Source: Nocardia brasiliensis NBRC 14402 (GTDB lineage: Bacteria; Actinomycetota; Actinomycetes; Mycobacteriales; Mycobacteriaceae). Taken from it: a stretch of 64,000 bases of DNA. A program made the translations under genes and the position numbers. The notes under the pieces were generated by a model. That model was not told where the DNA came from and ran no database searches. It worked only from the letters and a program-made list of their open reading frames with translations. Positions 36,370 to 45,491 of this stretch are shown here, piece after piece (the stretch's first letter is position 1; each line of letters starts with the position of its first letter). Where the stretch lies: NCBI RefSeq assembly GCF_000308475.2, contig NZ_BAFT02000038.1, positions 186,001 to 250,000 on the forward strand. Reading direction: 5' to 3'.

Positions 36370-37365
36370 TCACGCCGCGCAGGTCGCACCGGGCGGCGAC
36401 GGCGGGGCGGTGTCGACGCCGGCGAGCACATCGGTGGTGTATTCGAGCGCGGGCCGGTCCATCGGCTCACGATCGGTGAGGATCCGCTCGACCACGCACG
36501 CCCCTTGGAACCAGACCGGTCCGATCCAGTGCGTTCCGGGTAGGACGGCCCCGTCGGGACCCCGGCCGGTGATGATCGTGTACATCGAATAGGGTCGGCC
36601 CGCCGCCGCGAGTCCCGCCTTCAGGTCGAGCGAATGCTGATACGGGACAATCGGATCGGCGGTGCCGTGCACCAGGAAGCTCCGTCGCGCGTGCAGTTGC
36701 GCGGCGAGCGCGGCGGTGGAACGGTCCCGGTACGCCTGCGGACACTCCGCGGGTGAACAGTCCCCCGCGTCCCGCTCGATCTGCGTCAGCTGCGGCAGTC
36801 CGAGGCTGTTGCCCAGGTTCCAGTAGTCGACGGCGTTCGACGGCCCGGCGGTGTTCACCCAGTAGTCGAACAACCCGGCGGGCCCGTGCGCCAGCGCCAG
36901 CCCGCTGGTCATGCCGCCTTGGCTCCAACCCCACAGCACGGTCCTGCTGACCGACGGATGCTCGTCCTTGTACCACTGAGCGGCGGCGACCACATCGTGC
37001 CAGCCGGCCCACGGGTTCCACTCCCCCGTCTTCCATTGGCTGTTCCCGCCGCGCTGATCGAGCGTCAGCAGGGTCGCGCCGCTGCGCTGCGCGAGCGCCG
37101 ACATCACGTCGGGGTAATCGGCCGACTTCTCGTTGAAGCCGTGTACCGCCACGATCAACTGACGCGCGGGAAGGTCACCGGGACTACAGGTGTAGGGCTC
37201 GTACGCCCAGCCACTCGCCTGCTCTCCGTCGACCGCGATCGTGATCGGTTGTCGCGCAACGTTTTCCGGGGCGCAGTCCGGCGCCGCGGCCGCGGCCGGA
37301 ACGCCGAACCACAGCGCGGCCAGCGCGGCGACGATGGAGAGCAGCAACGCCGTCGTCGGCTGCAT
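36370..37365 (-). CDS. secreted alpha/beta-hydrolase esterase (paralog of 29129-30112)
   Basis: The ATG at 37365 gives a Sec signal (MQPTTALLLSIVAALAALWF, cleavage near AAAAAP), 331 residues in all. Core motifs are VAVHGFNEKSADYPD, TLDQRGGNSQWKTGEWNPWAG, nucleophile elbow LWGWSQGG, LFDYWVNTAGP, CSPAECPQAYRDRS and FLVHGTADPIVPY. Nearly every motif has a counterpart in the esterase at 29129-30112, including the Cys pairs and proline-rich C-terminus ending in ATCAA versus AKCAT. It ends 6 nt from the convergent HTH_42 gene. Confidence 0.85.
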   Translation of the reverse strand: MQPTTALLLSIVAALAALWFGVPAAAAAPDCAPENVARQPITIAVDGEQASGWAYEPYTCSPGDLPARQLIVAVHGFNEKSADYPDVMSALAQRSGATLLTLDQRGGNSQWKTGEWNPWAGWHDVVAAAQWYKDEHPSVSRTVLWGWSQGGMTSGLALAHGPAGLFDYWVNTAGPSNAVDYWNLGNSLGLPQLTQIERDAGDCSPAECPQAYRDRSTAALAAQLHARRSFLVHGTADPIVPYQHSLDLKAGLAAAGRPYSMYTIITGRGPDGAVLPGTHWIGPVWFQGACVVERILTDREPMDRPALEYTTDVLAGVDTAPPSPPGATCAA

Positions 37366-37464
37366 ACTCGCAGGGTGACACAGGGGTGAGCGGGCGCGCG
37401 GTGAATCAAGGTACCGATCGGGTCGAGACAACACGTCCTTAGATCGGCGAACGAGATCGTTCCG

Positions 37465-38325
37465 CTACATATCGAGCCCGAGGTCGAGCACCCGGACCGA
37501 ATGGGTGAGCGCACCGACGGCCAGGTAGTCGACGCCGGTCCGGGCATAGTCCGCGGCCACGTCGAGGGCCAGCCCGCCGGAGGACTCCAGCTTCGTGCCC
37601 GGCGCGGTGGCGTTGCGGCGCTGCACGGCGGCCTGGGTCTGCCAGAGCGGGAAGTTGTCGAGCAGCACCAGCTCCACATCCTCGGCGAGCACCGCGTCGA
37701 GCTGTTCGAGACTGTCGACCTCGACCTCGCAGGCGATATCGGGAGCGAGCGCGCGCACAGCGCGCAGCGCTTGGACCACCGAGCCCGCGGCGACCACGTG
37801 GTTGTCCTTGATGAGCGCGGCGTCGCCGAGTCCCATCCGGTGATTCACGCCGCCGCCGACGCGGACCGCGTATTTCTGCAATGCGCGCAGGCCGGGCAGG
37901 GTCTTGCGGCTGTCGCGGATCTTGCAGTCGGTGCCCGTGACGGCGTCGACCCAGGCGGCGGTCGCGGTCGCGATGCCGGAGAGGTGGCAGACCAGGTTGA
38001 GCATGGTGCGCTCGGCGGTGAGCAGCCCACGGGTCGGCGCGACGACGGTGAGCACGGCTTGTCCCGGGGTGACCCGGGTGCCGTCGGCGACGCGGCCGGT
38101 GATCTCGTAGCTGCCCGCGCCGAGCACCTCGTCGAGCACCAGCAGCCCGACGTCGAGTCCGGCGACCGTGCCGGGTTGCCGCGGCACCACCGACGCCTTC
38201 ACCACCGCGTCGGCCGGAACCGTTGCGGCGGTGGTGATATCGGGTCCGTAGCGCAGGTCCTCGTCGAGCGCGGTCCGGATGAGGGTGAGCACCTCATCGC
38301 AGTCCAACGCGGTGTCCAGAGCCAT
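37465..38325 (-). CDS. nadC: quinolinate phosphoribosyltransferase
   Basis: NadC converts quinolinate and PRPP to nicotinate mononucleotide. The 286-residue protein shows DLRYGPDITTAATVP, ERTMLNLVCHLSGIATAT, DCKIRDSRKTLPGLRALQKYAV, GGGVNHRMGLGDAALIKDNH and VDYLAVGALTHS. GGAGGAG precedes the ATG. It follows nadB after 81 nt on the same strand, completing the de novo NAD operon nadA-nadB-nadC. Confidence 0.97.
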   Translation of the reverse strand: MALDTALDCDEVLTLIRTALDEDLRYGPDITTAATVPADAVVKASVVPRQPGTVAGLDVGLLVLDEVLGAGSYEITGRVADGTRVTPGQAVLTVVAPTRGLLTAERTMLNLVCHLSGIATATAAWVDAVTGTDCKIRDSRKTLPGLRALQKYAVRVGGGVNHRMGLGDAALIKDNHVVAAGSVVQALRAVRALAPDIACEVEVDSLEQLDAVLAEDVELVLLDNFPLWQTQAAVQRRNATAPGTKLESSGGLALDVAADYARTGVDYLAVGALTHSVRVLDLGLDM

Positions 38326-38406
38326 CGACGCACTCCTCCAGTTGTCTGTGTTTCGCCGCGTAGCACACCACGGCCGATGTGCCAGGTGTGCCGCGCGACG
38401 TTCGGG

Positions 38407-40008
38407 TCAGGCGGGTGGGCCCAGTTGCGGCCGGCCGGCGCCGTCGAGTCGGACCGAGAAGCTCAGGCGCAACCGGTCGTCGGGGTGCGGATGATCGGAT
38501 CGGGTGTGACAGCCCCGGCTTTCGGTGCGGGTCGCGGCGGTGAGCAGCAGCGTGCGCGCCGCCAGGGTCAGCGCCGCGTCCTCGAGACCGGCGACTCGTT
38601 CGTCGAACGTGCCGTCGGCGCTGAGCGTGCGGCGCTGTGTCACAGCGTCTTCCATCCGTTTGATCGCCTCGTCCAGCCCGGCCCGGTCGCGGACCACCGA
38701 GGCGTGCTCGGTCATCAGCTGCTGGAGCACCCGGCGATCGGCCGTCTCGGCAGACCGGACCGGGATCTCGGCCACGGTGGCGGGCACGCCGCGGCGTTCG
38801 GCGGCGGCCACACCGACCCGCTCGCCGACCACGAGACCTTCCAGCAAGCTGTTGGAGGCCAAGCGATTCGCGCCGTGCAGCCCGGTGCGCGCGACCTCCC
38901 CCGCGGCGTAGAGACCGGGCACCGCGGTGCGCCCGTGCGGGTCGGTGACCACGCCGCCGCACTGGTAGTGCGCGGCCGGAGCGACCGGGATCAGGTCGCT
39001 CGCGGGATCGAGCCCCGCGGCGTGGCAGGAGGCGGTGATCGTCGGGAACCGTTGCGCGAAGCCGTCGATGGCGCGGGCGTCGAGGTAGACGTGATCGGTG
39101 CCCAGCGCGCGCATGCGGGCCGCGATCGCGCGCGAGACCACATCACGCGGTGCCAGGTCGCCACGCGGATGTAGTCCGGCGGTCACCGAATCACCCTCGG
39201 AATCCACCAGGATCCCGCCCTCGCCGCGCACCGCCTCGCTGATCAGCGGGCGGCGGCCGAGCCCGCCCGGGGTGTAGAGCACGGTCGGATGGAACTGCAC
39301 GAACTCGAGGTCGGCGACGGCCGCACCGGCCCACAGCGCCAGCGCGACGCCGTCGGCGGTCGCGCCCGGCGGGTTGGTGCTCAGCGCGTAGAGCTGGCCG
39401 AGCCCGCCGGTGGCGAGCAGCACCGCGGGGGTGTGCACGACACCGAAACCCTTGTCGGACACCACGACAACGCCCTGCACGCCGTTCGGTCCGGTGACGA
39501 TGTCCCCGGCCGCCGCGCCGAACAGCACCGGCAGTCCGGCCGCGTTGAGCGCGCGCTGCACCTCCGCCCCGGTCGCGTCCCCGCCGGCGTGGATGATGCG
39601 CCGCGTGCTGTGCCCACCCTCCCGCGTGCGCGAGATCTGCCCGTCCCGGCCGAGATCGAACACCGCGCCGAGGTCGGTCAAGGCCGCGACAGCGTCCTGA
39701 CCGCCTTCGACGATCGAGCGCACCGCCTCGACCCGGCACAGCCCGGCACCGGCCTCCACCGTGTCCTGCACGTGGGATTCGACCGAATCACCTTCCGGCG
39801 CAACGACAGCGATGCCGCCCTGGGCGTATTGCGTGGACGTGTCGGTCGCTCCACCCTTGCTGAGCGTGAGCACCCGCAGCCCGCGCAGCGACGCGGTGCG
39901 CGCCGCTGTCAGGCCGGCGACGCCGCCGCCGATCACCACGAGATCGGCCTCGGCCTCCCACTCGAACGACTGCCCGACCACTGCCGCGCGGGCAGGGGTC
40001 GGCGTCAT
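38407..40008 (-). CDS. nadB: L-aspartate oxidase
   Basis: NadB is the FAD enzyme that oxidises aspartate to iminoaspartate. The 533-residue protein shows the Rossmann loop [96 protein letters not shown] and [18 protein letters not shown]. The last ~60 residues end in a family-typical [10 protein letters not shown] followed by a divergent tail. The ATG overlaps the nadA stop by 4 nt. Confidence 0.97.
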   Translation of the reverse strand: MTPTPARAAVVGQSFEWEAEADLVVIGGGVAGLTAARTASLRGLRVLTLSKGGATDTSTQYAQGGIAVVAPEGDSVESHVQDTVEAGAGLCRVEAVRSIVEGGQDAVAALTDLGAVFDLGRDGQISRTREGGHSTRRIIHAGGDATGAEVQRALNAAGLPVLFGAAAGDIVTGPNGVQGVVVVSDKGFGVVHTPAVLLATGGLGQLYALSTNPPGATADGVALALWAGAAVADLEFVQFHPTVLYTPGGLGRRPLISEAVRGEGGILVDSEGDSVTAGLHPRGDLAPRDVVSRAIAARMRALGTDHVYLDARAIDGFAQRFPTITASCHAAGLDPASDLIPVAPAAHYQCGGVVTDPHGRTAVPGLYAAGEVARTGLHGANRLASNSLLEGLVVGERVGVAAAERRGVPATVAEIPVRSAETADRRVLQQLMTEHASVVRDRAGLDEAIKRMEDAVTQRRTLSADGTFDERVAGLEDAALTLAARTLLLTAATRTESRGCHTRSDHPHPDDRLRLSFSVRLDGAGRPQLGPPA

Positions 40009-41069
40009 TCACCACCGCCCGGATTGCCGATCTCGATCATCCGCTGCACCGAACTACGGCCGCGGGCCGCGGTTTCCAGGTCGACGTGCACCTCGTCGCG
40101 GTTCTCCACCAGGCAGCGCAGCAGCGCGGCGGGGGTGATCATCTTCATGTACTTGCACGAGGCCCGGTCGTTCACGGCTTGGAAGTCGATGCCGGGCGCG
40201 GCCTTTCGCAGCTGATGCAGCATGCCGACCTCGGTGGCGACCAGCACCTGCGTCGACTGACCGGACCCGCGCCGCTCACGCACCTCGCGTGCGGCATCGA
40301 TCATGCCGCCGGTGGACAGGATGTGCACCCGCTCGGACGGAAATGCGCCCTCACCCGCCAGGTACAACGCCGAAGTGGCGCAACCACATTCGGGATGCAC
40401 GAACAGCTCTGCATCCGGGTGGGTGCGCGCCTGTTCGGTCAGCTCGTCGCCGTTGATGCCCGCGTGCACGTGGCATTCCCCCGCCCAGATGTGCATATTC
40501 GCCCGGCCGGTGACCCGCTTGACGTGCGCGCCGAGGAACTGGTCCGGCAGGAACAGCACCTCCCGGTCCGGGTCGATCGAGGCGACCACATCGACCGCGT
40601 TCGACGAGGTGCAGCAGATATCGGTGAGCGCCTTCACCTCGGCGGTGGTGTTCACATACGACACCACCAGCGCGTCCGGGAATTCGGCCTTCCAGGCGCG
40701 CAACTCGTCCGCGGTGATGGAATCGGCCAGCGAACAACCCGCCCGCTGATCCGGGATCAGCACGGTTTTCTCCGGAGACAGGATCTTCGCGGTCTCCGCC
40801 ATGAAGTGCACCCCGCAGAACACGATCGTGTCCTCGGGCGCCTCGGCGGCGATCCGCGACAGGGCCAGCGAATCACCGACGTGATCGGCCACGTCCTGGA
40901 TCTCCGGCAGCTGATAGTTGTGCGCGAGAATCGTCGCGTTTCGCTCGCGGGCCAGCCGCTTGACTTCCTGAGCCCACTGCGGCGTCGCCTCGACACCGGT
41001 GAACCCCGACGGTCCGTCGAACACCTGCTCCATCAGCGGAGGCGCCAGTTTCGCACCCATCGTCGCCAT
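40005..41069 (-). CDS. nadA: quinolinate synthase
   Basis: NadA condenses iminoaspartate with dihydroxyacetone phosphate using a [4Fe-4S] cluster. The 354-residue protein shows [38 protein letters not shown] (cluster Cys), [25 protein letters not shown] (cluster Cys), [12 protein letters not shown] (cluster Cys) and ILSTGGMID. The ATG at 41069 follows GAAGGGAG; a start 15 codons upstream would lie closer to the operator. It is divergent from nrtR with an NrtR-like palindrome between them. Confidence 0.96.
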   Translation of the reverse strand: MATMGAKLAPPLMEQVFDGPSGFTGVEATPQWAQEVKRLARERNATILAHNYQLPEIQDVADHVGDSLALSRIAAEAPEDTIVFCGVHFMAETAKILSPEKTVLIPDQRAGCSLADSITADELRAWKAEFPDALVVSYVNTTAEVKALTDICCTSSNAVDVVASIDPDREVLFLPDQFLGAHVKRVTGRANMHIWAGECHVHAGINGDELTEQARTHPDAELFVHPECGCATSALYLAGEGAFPSERVHILSTGGMIDAAREVRERRGSGQSTQVLVATEVGMLHQLRKAAPGIDFQAVNDRASCKYMKMITPAALLRCLVENRDEVHVDLETAARGRSSVQRMIEIGNPGGGE

Positions 41070-41122
41070 GATGGCTCCCTTCGTCGTGCGACCAGTTACA
41101 CCACCGATTCGCACCTAACCAG

Positions 41123-41145
41123 GTTTTCGACTTATAATCGAAAAC
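41123..41145. promoter_or_regulatory. NrtR operator overlapping the nrtR -10 element
   Basis: GTTTTCGA-N7-TCGAAAAC. Its centre contains TATAAT (41133-41138), a consensus -10 exactly 7 nt before the nrtR GTG. The reverse strand has TTATAA in the same place for nadA. A repressor bound here should block both directions. Confidence 0.75.
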
Positions 41146-41904
41146 GTGGCCCATAGTAGCACCATCCACGAAACGCTCACCGCGGTGTTCCAGGTTCGCC
41201 GCTTCCCCGCCAACATCGCCGCAGGTCCCGGCCCCGCAGAGGCCGGAAAGGAGATCATCGGGCGATGCCCGCCCGGACAGCGGACCGAATTGGCCGTGTT
41301 GCTCTGGGAGCGCGCGCTCGACCCACAGAAGGGCACCTGGTCGCTGCCCGGCGGGCGCCTGCGCGACGACGAGGACCTCGACACCTCGGCGGGCAGGCAG
41401 CTCGCCGAGAAGGTCGACGTGCGCGAGCTGGCCCACCTCGAGCAGCTTTCGGTGTTCAGCGCGCCCGACCGGGTGCCCGCGCCGCGCCGGATCGCGTCGG
41501 CCTATCTGGGACTGGTCCCGCTCACCGCCGACCCCCAGCTGCCCTCGGACACGGCTTGGCACCCCGTCTCCGCGCTGCCGCCGATGTCCTTCGATCACGG
41601 CACGGTCGTCGATCACGCGCGTACCCGGCTGGCCGCCAAACTCTCCTACACCAATATCGCGTTCGCCCTCGCCCCCGCCGATTTCACCATGTCCACCCTT
41701 CGCGAAATCTACTGCGCCGCACTAGGTTACGACGTCGATACGACTAACCTGCAACGAGTCCTCACCCGCCGCAAGGTGATCACCCCCACCGGGCAGACCA
41801 GAGCCCCGGGCCGGGCCGGCGGCCGCCCCGCCGCCGTCTACCGCTACACCGACTCCGGCATCCGCGTCACCGACGAGTTCGCCGCCCTGCGCCCTCGTAC
41901 CTGA
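41146..41904 (+). CDS. nrtR: NrtR-type Nudix-related regulator of NAD synthesis
   Basis: NrtR proteins combine a non-hydrolytic Nudix domain, which senses ADP-ribose or NAD-related ligands, with a winged helix. The 252-residue protein has RTELAVLLWERALDPQKGTWSLPGGRL at the Nudix fold (~40-75), with the REXXEE box degraded to RQLAEKV, and a C-terminal winged helix containing MSTLREIYCAALGYDVDTTNLQRVLTRRKVI. It is divergent from nadA and the operator overlaps its own -10, so it should repress nad genes and itself. The GTG at 41146 is 7 nt from TATAAT, so the mRNA is probably leaderless. Confidence 0.9.
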   Translation: MAHSSTIHETLTAVFQVRRFPANIAAGPGPAEAGKEIIGRCPPGQRTELAVLLWERALDPQKGTWSLPGGRLRDDEDLDTSAGRQLAEKVDVRELAHLEQLSVFSAPDRVPAPRRIASAYLGLVPLTADPQLPSDTAWHPVSALPPMSFDHGTVVDHARTRLAAKLSYTNIAFALAPADFTMSTLREIYCAALGYDVDTTNLQRVLTRRKVITPTGQTRAPGRAGGRPAAVYRYTDSGIRVTDEFAALRPRT

Positions 41905-41986
41905 CGACCGCATTGGGGGCTCGCGGTGGCCGGGCCGTGGTGATTCAGTGGGGACGTAGCCGGACGGAATCATCTCGGGGGCAACG

Positions 41987-42598
41987 ATGAACGGTAAGAC
42001 GACGGCGGTCATCTACGAGGCCGCAGAGGCCACGGATCGCGTGGTGACCCGGTGGACGGGCGGGGAGATCATGTTCCTCGCGGTGCCAGGCCCGGCAGCC
42101 GGGATCGAGTTGGCGGTGTCGCTGGCGAAGGACGGGGTCGGGCTGATCGAGCTGTGCGGCGGGTTCGGGCTGCCGGGGCATACCGCGGCGCTGGCCGCCG
42201 TCGGTGCTGACACACCGGTGTCCGCCGTGCTGTACGGGATCGAATCGCTCACCGCCGCCAACGAATTCAAGAAACGCTACGAGCGGGGTGCGACGCTGCG
42301 CGGCGCTTTCCTCTACCTGTCCCCCGAGGCCGATCCGGCGACCGATCGCGTCACGCGCCGCGACGGGATGCTGACCACCGTGTTCGCGGCCGCCCGCTCC
42401 GCAACCGAAGCGGCCGATATCGCCGCGGAACTGGCAGCGGAACCGGAGGGCCTGCACCTGATCGAACTGTACGGCGGCGTCGGGCCGGACTGGGCGGCGG
42501 CCGTGCTCGAGCGGGTCGGCGGGCAGGTCCCGGTGGGGCTGCCCGGTTACCCGCCGCCGCGGCGTCGAGCTATTCGCCGCCGCGGCGTTGATCGATGA
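41987..42598 (+). CDS. DUF6506-like protein with internal duplication
   Basis: The 203-residue protein contains two copies of one unit. Residues ~5-80 hold TTAVIYEAAEATDRVVTRW and GVGLIELCGGFGLPGHTAALAAVG; residues ~105-185 hold RGAFLYLSPEADPATDRVTR and GLHLIELYGGVGPDWAAAVLERVG. The LIEL-GG-G core and the A--VG ending align. I match this to the DUF6506 pattern from memory. Single-domain proteins are the usual form, so the duplication is notable. A basic tail (PPRRRAIRRRGVDR) ends it. It stands alone after nrtR; function unknown. Confidence 0.75.
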   Translation: MNGKTTAVIYEAAEATDRVVTRWTGGEIMFLAVPGPAAGIELAVSLAKDGVGLIELCGGFGLPGHTAALAAVGADTPVSAVLYGIESLTAANEFKKRYERGATLRGAFLYLSPEADPATDRVTRRDGMLTTVFAAARSATEAADIAAELAAEPEGLHLIELYGGVGPDWAAAVLERVGGQVPVGLPGYPPPRRRAIRRRGVDR

Positions 42599-42651
42599 GA
42601 CATTATGGCGCGCTTATCGATCGGCGCGACCGCTTCCCCCGTCGAGCGGGC

Positions 42652-42828
42652 CTAGTCGGCTATTGCCTTGCGATGCTTGGTGACCCGCCGGTACCGCCGC
42701 TTGTTCGGCAGCGGCTGCGCGGCACTACTGCGCCGCAACGCATCTCGACGCCGCCAAGCCACCAGATCTGCTCGCTCGCCGCTCGGCGCGGAAGCCGGTT
42801 CCGCCGCCGCCCCACTCTTTCCATTCAT
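42652..42828 (-). CDS. small basic protein, 58 residues
   Basis: The ATG at 42828 is preceded by a near-perfect Shine-Dalgarno GAAAGGAGGT, which supports a real gene. The peptide begins MNGKSGAAAEPASAPSGERA and ends RRYRRVTKHRKAIAD; about a quarter of residues are Arg or Lys. It is convergent with the DUF6506-like gene. The family is not recognised; nucleic-acid binding is plausible from charge alone. Confidence 0.6.
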   Translation of the reverse strand: MNGKSGAAAEPASAPSGERADLVAWRRRDALRRSSAAQPLPNKRRYRRVTKHRKAIAD

Positions 42829-42921
42829 CACCGGACCTCCTTTCCGCTCCGCGACCCTACGCGTGCCGCTGACACCCCTCCACCCATTTTCCACGCGCGA
42901 CGCATCGTGCGGCCATCCGTC

Positions 42922-43070
42922 TCAGCGCGGTTGTTTCCACAGCAGCAGGATCGCCAAAAGTCCTGCCAGACAGGGCAGTATTTCGATCCAGCCGAGCAGC
43001 GGCGCCAGGCCGACGGCACCGGAAGTGTCCTCGGTGGGCAGCGCGGCCAGCGCGACGCTGGTGGTGACGG
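42922..43070 (-). pseudogene. C-terminal fragment of a membrane protein
   Basis: The minus strand reads AVTTSVALAALPTEDTSGAV, GLAPLLGWIEILPCLAGLLA and ILLLWKQPR then a stop at 42922. This is a hydrophobic helix with a charged C-terminus, typical of a transporter end. There is no start; a stop lies just upstream in frame. It is back-to-back with the tetR remnant, consistent with deletion of both 5' ends. The rest of 42829-43410 holds only these two fragments. Confidence 0.45.
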
Positions 43071-43403
43071 CCTACCGGCATCCCCATGTCGTGCCGCTCC
43101 TGGCCGCACGGCCACAGACCTCACCAGCCGCCCTCGTCGCCTTGGAGCGGCTGGTCACCGCCATGCGCGCGGCCGGACTGCCCGAACAGGTGGTCGCGGA
43201 CGCACCGATGCTGCTCTTCGCCTTCCGCAACGGATACCTGCTCGCCGTGACCGGCGCCGGCAGGCCGGCGAGCTACCCGCGATCGACCGCACGCGCTACC
43301 CGACCATGGCTGCTCTCGCTTCCCGGATGGACGACTTCGGCTCCGCAGCGGAATTCGACCGGATGCTCGACGCCGCGCTCGGTGGCATCCGGGACCGCAG
43401 TGA
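43056..43403 (+). pseudogene. remnant of a TetR family regulator gene
   Basis: The plus strand encodes a TetR ligand-binding domain without its HTH: LVVTAYRHPHVVPLLAARPQ, TSPAALVALERLVTAMRAAG, LPEQVVADAPMLLFAFRNGY. After a frame change near 43265 it continues ELPAIDRTRYPTMAALASRM and DDFGSAAEFDRMLDAALGGI. One lost base explains the shift. The 5' half is absent, and the sequence abuts a membrane-protein fragment on the opposite strand. Confidence 0.7.
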
Positions 43404-43410
43404 CCGAGCA

Positions 43411-43941
43411 CTACCGGTTGACGAAGGCGACCACCTCGTCGAGCGACGGGACGTAGCCGGCGGCGGTGTCGACCTCGAGGTAGGGCACGTCCAGGGCGAC
43501 CCGGTCGAACGGCCTGCCGATCGGCACCGCCGACCCGGGCGCCGAATGCGCGCGACGGAGCCGATTCTCGTTGCGGCGCTGCTGGATTCGCTCAGCGGCG
43601 ACCTCGGGTACGGCCACGCAGTGCACGACGCGCACCTGCGCCAGACCCAGCAGCGGAGTCAAGCCCGGCCGCCACAGGCGGTCTTGGAAAGCCGCCTCCG
43701 CCACCGTCGTTACCCCCGCGCGCAGGAGCAGCTCCAGGGTCTCGAAGAACACCGACAACGTCCGCAGGTCGAGTGAATTATCCACCCCGGCAACGAATCC
43801 CGGGGTGGCGTGCACCATACCCTCTTTGATCTCGTCGCGGCACACGGCGGGGCAGCCGAGCCGCCGCGCCAGGCCGTGCGCGAGGGTGGTCTTGCCGACG
43901 CCCGGCGGTCCACTGACCACCACCAGTGTGGGCAGGCTCAT
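43411..43941 (-). CDS. P-loop ATPase/kinase-like protein
   Basis: The 176-residue protein has Walker A at its N-terminus (LVVVSGPPGVGKTTLAHGLA), RRLGCPAVCRDEIKEGM (CRDE: acceptor-site type motif of small kinases), LLLRAGVTTVAEAAF and a lid-like Arg-rich segment (ERIQQRRNENRLRRAH). This is the layout of AAA_33/zeta-toxin-like or chloramphenicol-phosphotransferase-like kinases acting on small molecules. The ATG at 43941 starts 8 nt past the DUF1353 stop, so the two are cotranscribed. The substrate is unknown. Confidence 0.82.
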   Translation of the reverse strand: MSLPTLVVVSGPPGVGKTTLAHGLARRLGCPAVCRDEIKEGMVHATPGFVAGVDNSLDLRTLSVFFETLELLLRAGVTTVAEAAFQDRLWRPGLTPLLGLAQVRVVHCVAVPEVAAERIQQRRNENRLRRAHSAPGSAVPIGRPFDRVALDVPYLEVDTAAGYVPSLDEVVAFVNR

Positions 43942-43949
43942 GCGCGCGG

Positions 43950-44483
43950 TCAGGCCGTCTTCATCTGCGGTTCGGGCGGCGGCGCGGCGGTACGGGTGAA
44001 GAGGCGCGAGACGGCCCAGCAGAACAACTCCACGAACCAGAACAGCACCAGGAACAGCTGGACGACGATGACCGGAACCGCCAGGAACAGCACGGACGGG
44101 ACGGCGATCAGCACCCAGATCGCGACGGCGCCGAGGCTCGCGCCGCGCAGGCCGCTGGCCAAACGCACTGCCGCCCACATCATCCAGCGGCGCGGTACCG
44201 TCACGTTCAGCTCGCGCAGGCAGCGGCGGAACAGACCGTCCGCGTCGGCGACGCTCACCGTCCCGGTACTGCGCAGGAAGTCGTGCAGGATGGCAGCGCG
44301 GGTGTAGGCGCCGTAGCGCGGCACCAGCCACACCAGCGCCCGCGGCACCGACGCGAAGTCGGTGCGGAACCCGGCCGGAATCACGAATTCCTGGGAATCA
44401 CCTTGATATACGAGCGGTTCGACCACCCGCCAGAACTTCGCGTCGAGCTCCTCGACGACCAGCCCGCTACCGACGAACGCCAC
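43950..44483 (-). CDS. DUF1353 family protein with C-terminal membrane segments
   Basis: Residues ~1-90 match DUF1353, a family common in prophages: QEFVIPAGFRTDFASVPRAL, WLVPRYGAYTRAAILHDFLR and a DADGLFRRCLRELNV segment. The C-terminal half has two hydrophobic stretches (GAVAIWVLIAVPSVLFLAV, VVQLFLVLFWFVELFCWAV), so the protein is probably membrane-bound, unlike short phage members. The start GTG at 44483 follows GAGAGGAA, and a TAGAAT -10 lies about 40 nt upstream. Function is unknown. Confidence 0.82.
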   Translation of the reverse strand: MAFVGSGLVVEELDAKFWRVVEPLVYQGDSQEFVIPAGFRTDFASVPRALVWLVPRYGAYTRAAILHDFLRSTGTVSVADADGLFRRCLRELNVTVPRRWMMWAAVRLASGLRGASLGAVAIWVLIAVPSVLFLAVPVIVVQLFLVLFWFVELFCWAVSRLFTRTAAPPPEPQMKTA

Positions 44484-44578
44484 AACCCGTTCCTCTCCGA
44501 ACGCACAGCGTGTCCCCCAATTCTAGGAGCCTGCGGTACAGCTGAGCTGTCGGCCGGGCAACGGTTCGGACAACGCCG

Positions 44579-45256
44579 TCAGTGGCTGGGCCGGGTCTGC
44601 GGCGGCGATCCGGAGCCGGTCTCCCCGGCGGGCTCGTAACCACCGTAGGGCACGGCCGGTCCACCCGCCGGGTACGACGCGTCGCCCGCGGGATAGGCCG
44701 GGGCGCCGAGCGACCCGAACGGCGCTATCGCACGGACGGGATCGGTACCGGTGCCCAGATCTTCCGACGGGCTCAGCGCCGCACAGAACAGCACGATGAG
44801 CGAGGCGACCAACGGCTGCACGATCAGCGCCAGCCAGCTGCCCATTTCGCTGGGCAGCTCGACGATCTGCCCGATCGGCGGATCATGCGGCCGCGGATGC
44901 GCCCATGCGGCGACCTGCTCGCCGAGCTTCGCCATCACGACGGCCCCGATGAGCGAGCCGACCAGCAGCCCGATCTGCAGCAGCGGTCCGCGCAGCGCAC
45001 GCCGGCGCCACGCCGCGATCGCGGTGAGCAGACCGGTGACCGCGCCGAAGCAGACGAACATCGCGACCGCGTCGAATTGATGCGCGCTCTCTCCGGTCAG
45101 CACGGCGCCGCGGCCCTGCTCCACCACGAACAGCTGCTCGGTCGGCGCGACCACGCCCCACAGCACCCCGACGAGCGCACTGGTCAGCACCACGAGCAGC
45201 GCGAGCACGGCGGCGCCGCGCACCTCGTGCGGCGCGGCGGTCGGCGTCCCCGGCAC
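44579..45256 (-). CDS. DUF2567-type membrane protein downstream of bsaP
   Basis: The 225-residue protein has four hydrophobic segments (GAAVLALLVVLTSALVGVLW, AVAMFVCFGAVTGLLTAIAA, PLLQIGLLVGSLIGAVVMA, WLALIVQPLVASLIVLFCA) and a Gly/Pro/Tyr-rich tail. The GTG start shares a base with the bsaP stop (TAGTG), so it is coupled to bioB-bsaP. M. tuberculosis has a membrane protein gene (Rv1591) in the same position. I place it in DUF2567 from memory. A link to biotin is only by synteny. Confidence 0.82.
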   Translation of the reverse strand: MPGTPTAAPHEVRGAAVLALLVVLTSALVGVLWGVVAPTEQLFVVEQGRGAVLTGESAHQFDAVAMFVCFGAVTGLLTAIAAWRRRALRGPLLQIGLLVGSLIGAVVMAKLGEQVAAWAHPRPHDPPIGQIVELPSEMGSWLALIVQPLVASLIVLFCAALSPSEDLGTGTDPVRAIAPFGSLGAPAYPAGDASYPAGGPAVPYGGYEPAGETGSGSPPQTRPSH

Positions 45257-45483
45257 TAGCGCAGTTCCAGACTGGCGGCGTCGATCACACCGTGCCGGGA
45301 GCAATTTGCCCACCAGCCGTCCGGACTCACCTGCACGATCATCCGGCGACCGCACTGCTCGCAGAACCGTGGCGGTTCCAGACCCAGTGCGGCGGCCGCG
45401 GGTACGGCGTCGTCGAGACCGGGCACGATCCGTTTGCCGGTGAACGGGTTGTAGCGCTCGTCCATGGGCATGACACTACTCAT
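45256..45483 (-). CDS. bsaP: biotin synthase auxiliary protein
   Basis: This 75-residue protein matches the actinobacterial biotin synthase auxiliary protein (Rv1590-like), which is needed for BioB activity in mycobacteria. It shows [12 protein letters not shown], and a cysteine-rich core [20 protein letters not shown] followed by NCSRHG, with Cys41, Cys44 and Cys61 likely to bind a metal or iron-sulfur cluster. It starts 8 nt past the bioB stop. Two in-frame ATG codons exist; the first (45483) is used here, the one at 45465 is possible. Confidence 0.88.
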   Translation of the reverse strand: MSSVMPMDERYNPFTGKRIVPGLDDAVPAAAALGLEPPRFCEQCGRRMIVQVSPDGWWANCSRHGVIDAASLELR

Positions 45484-45491
45484 GGGCCGGG

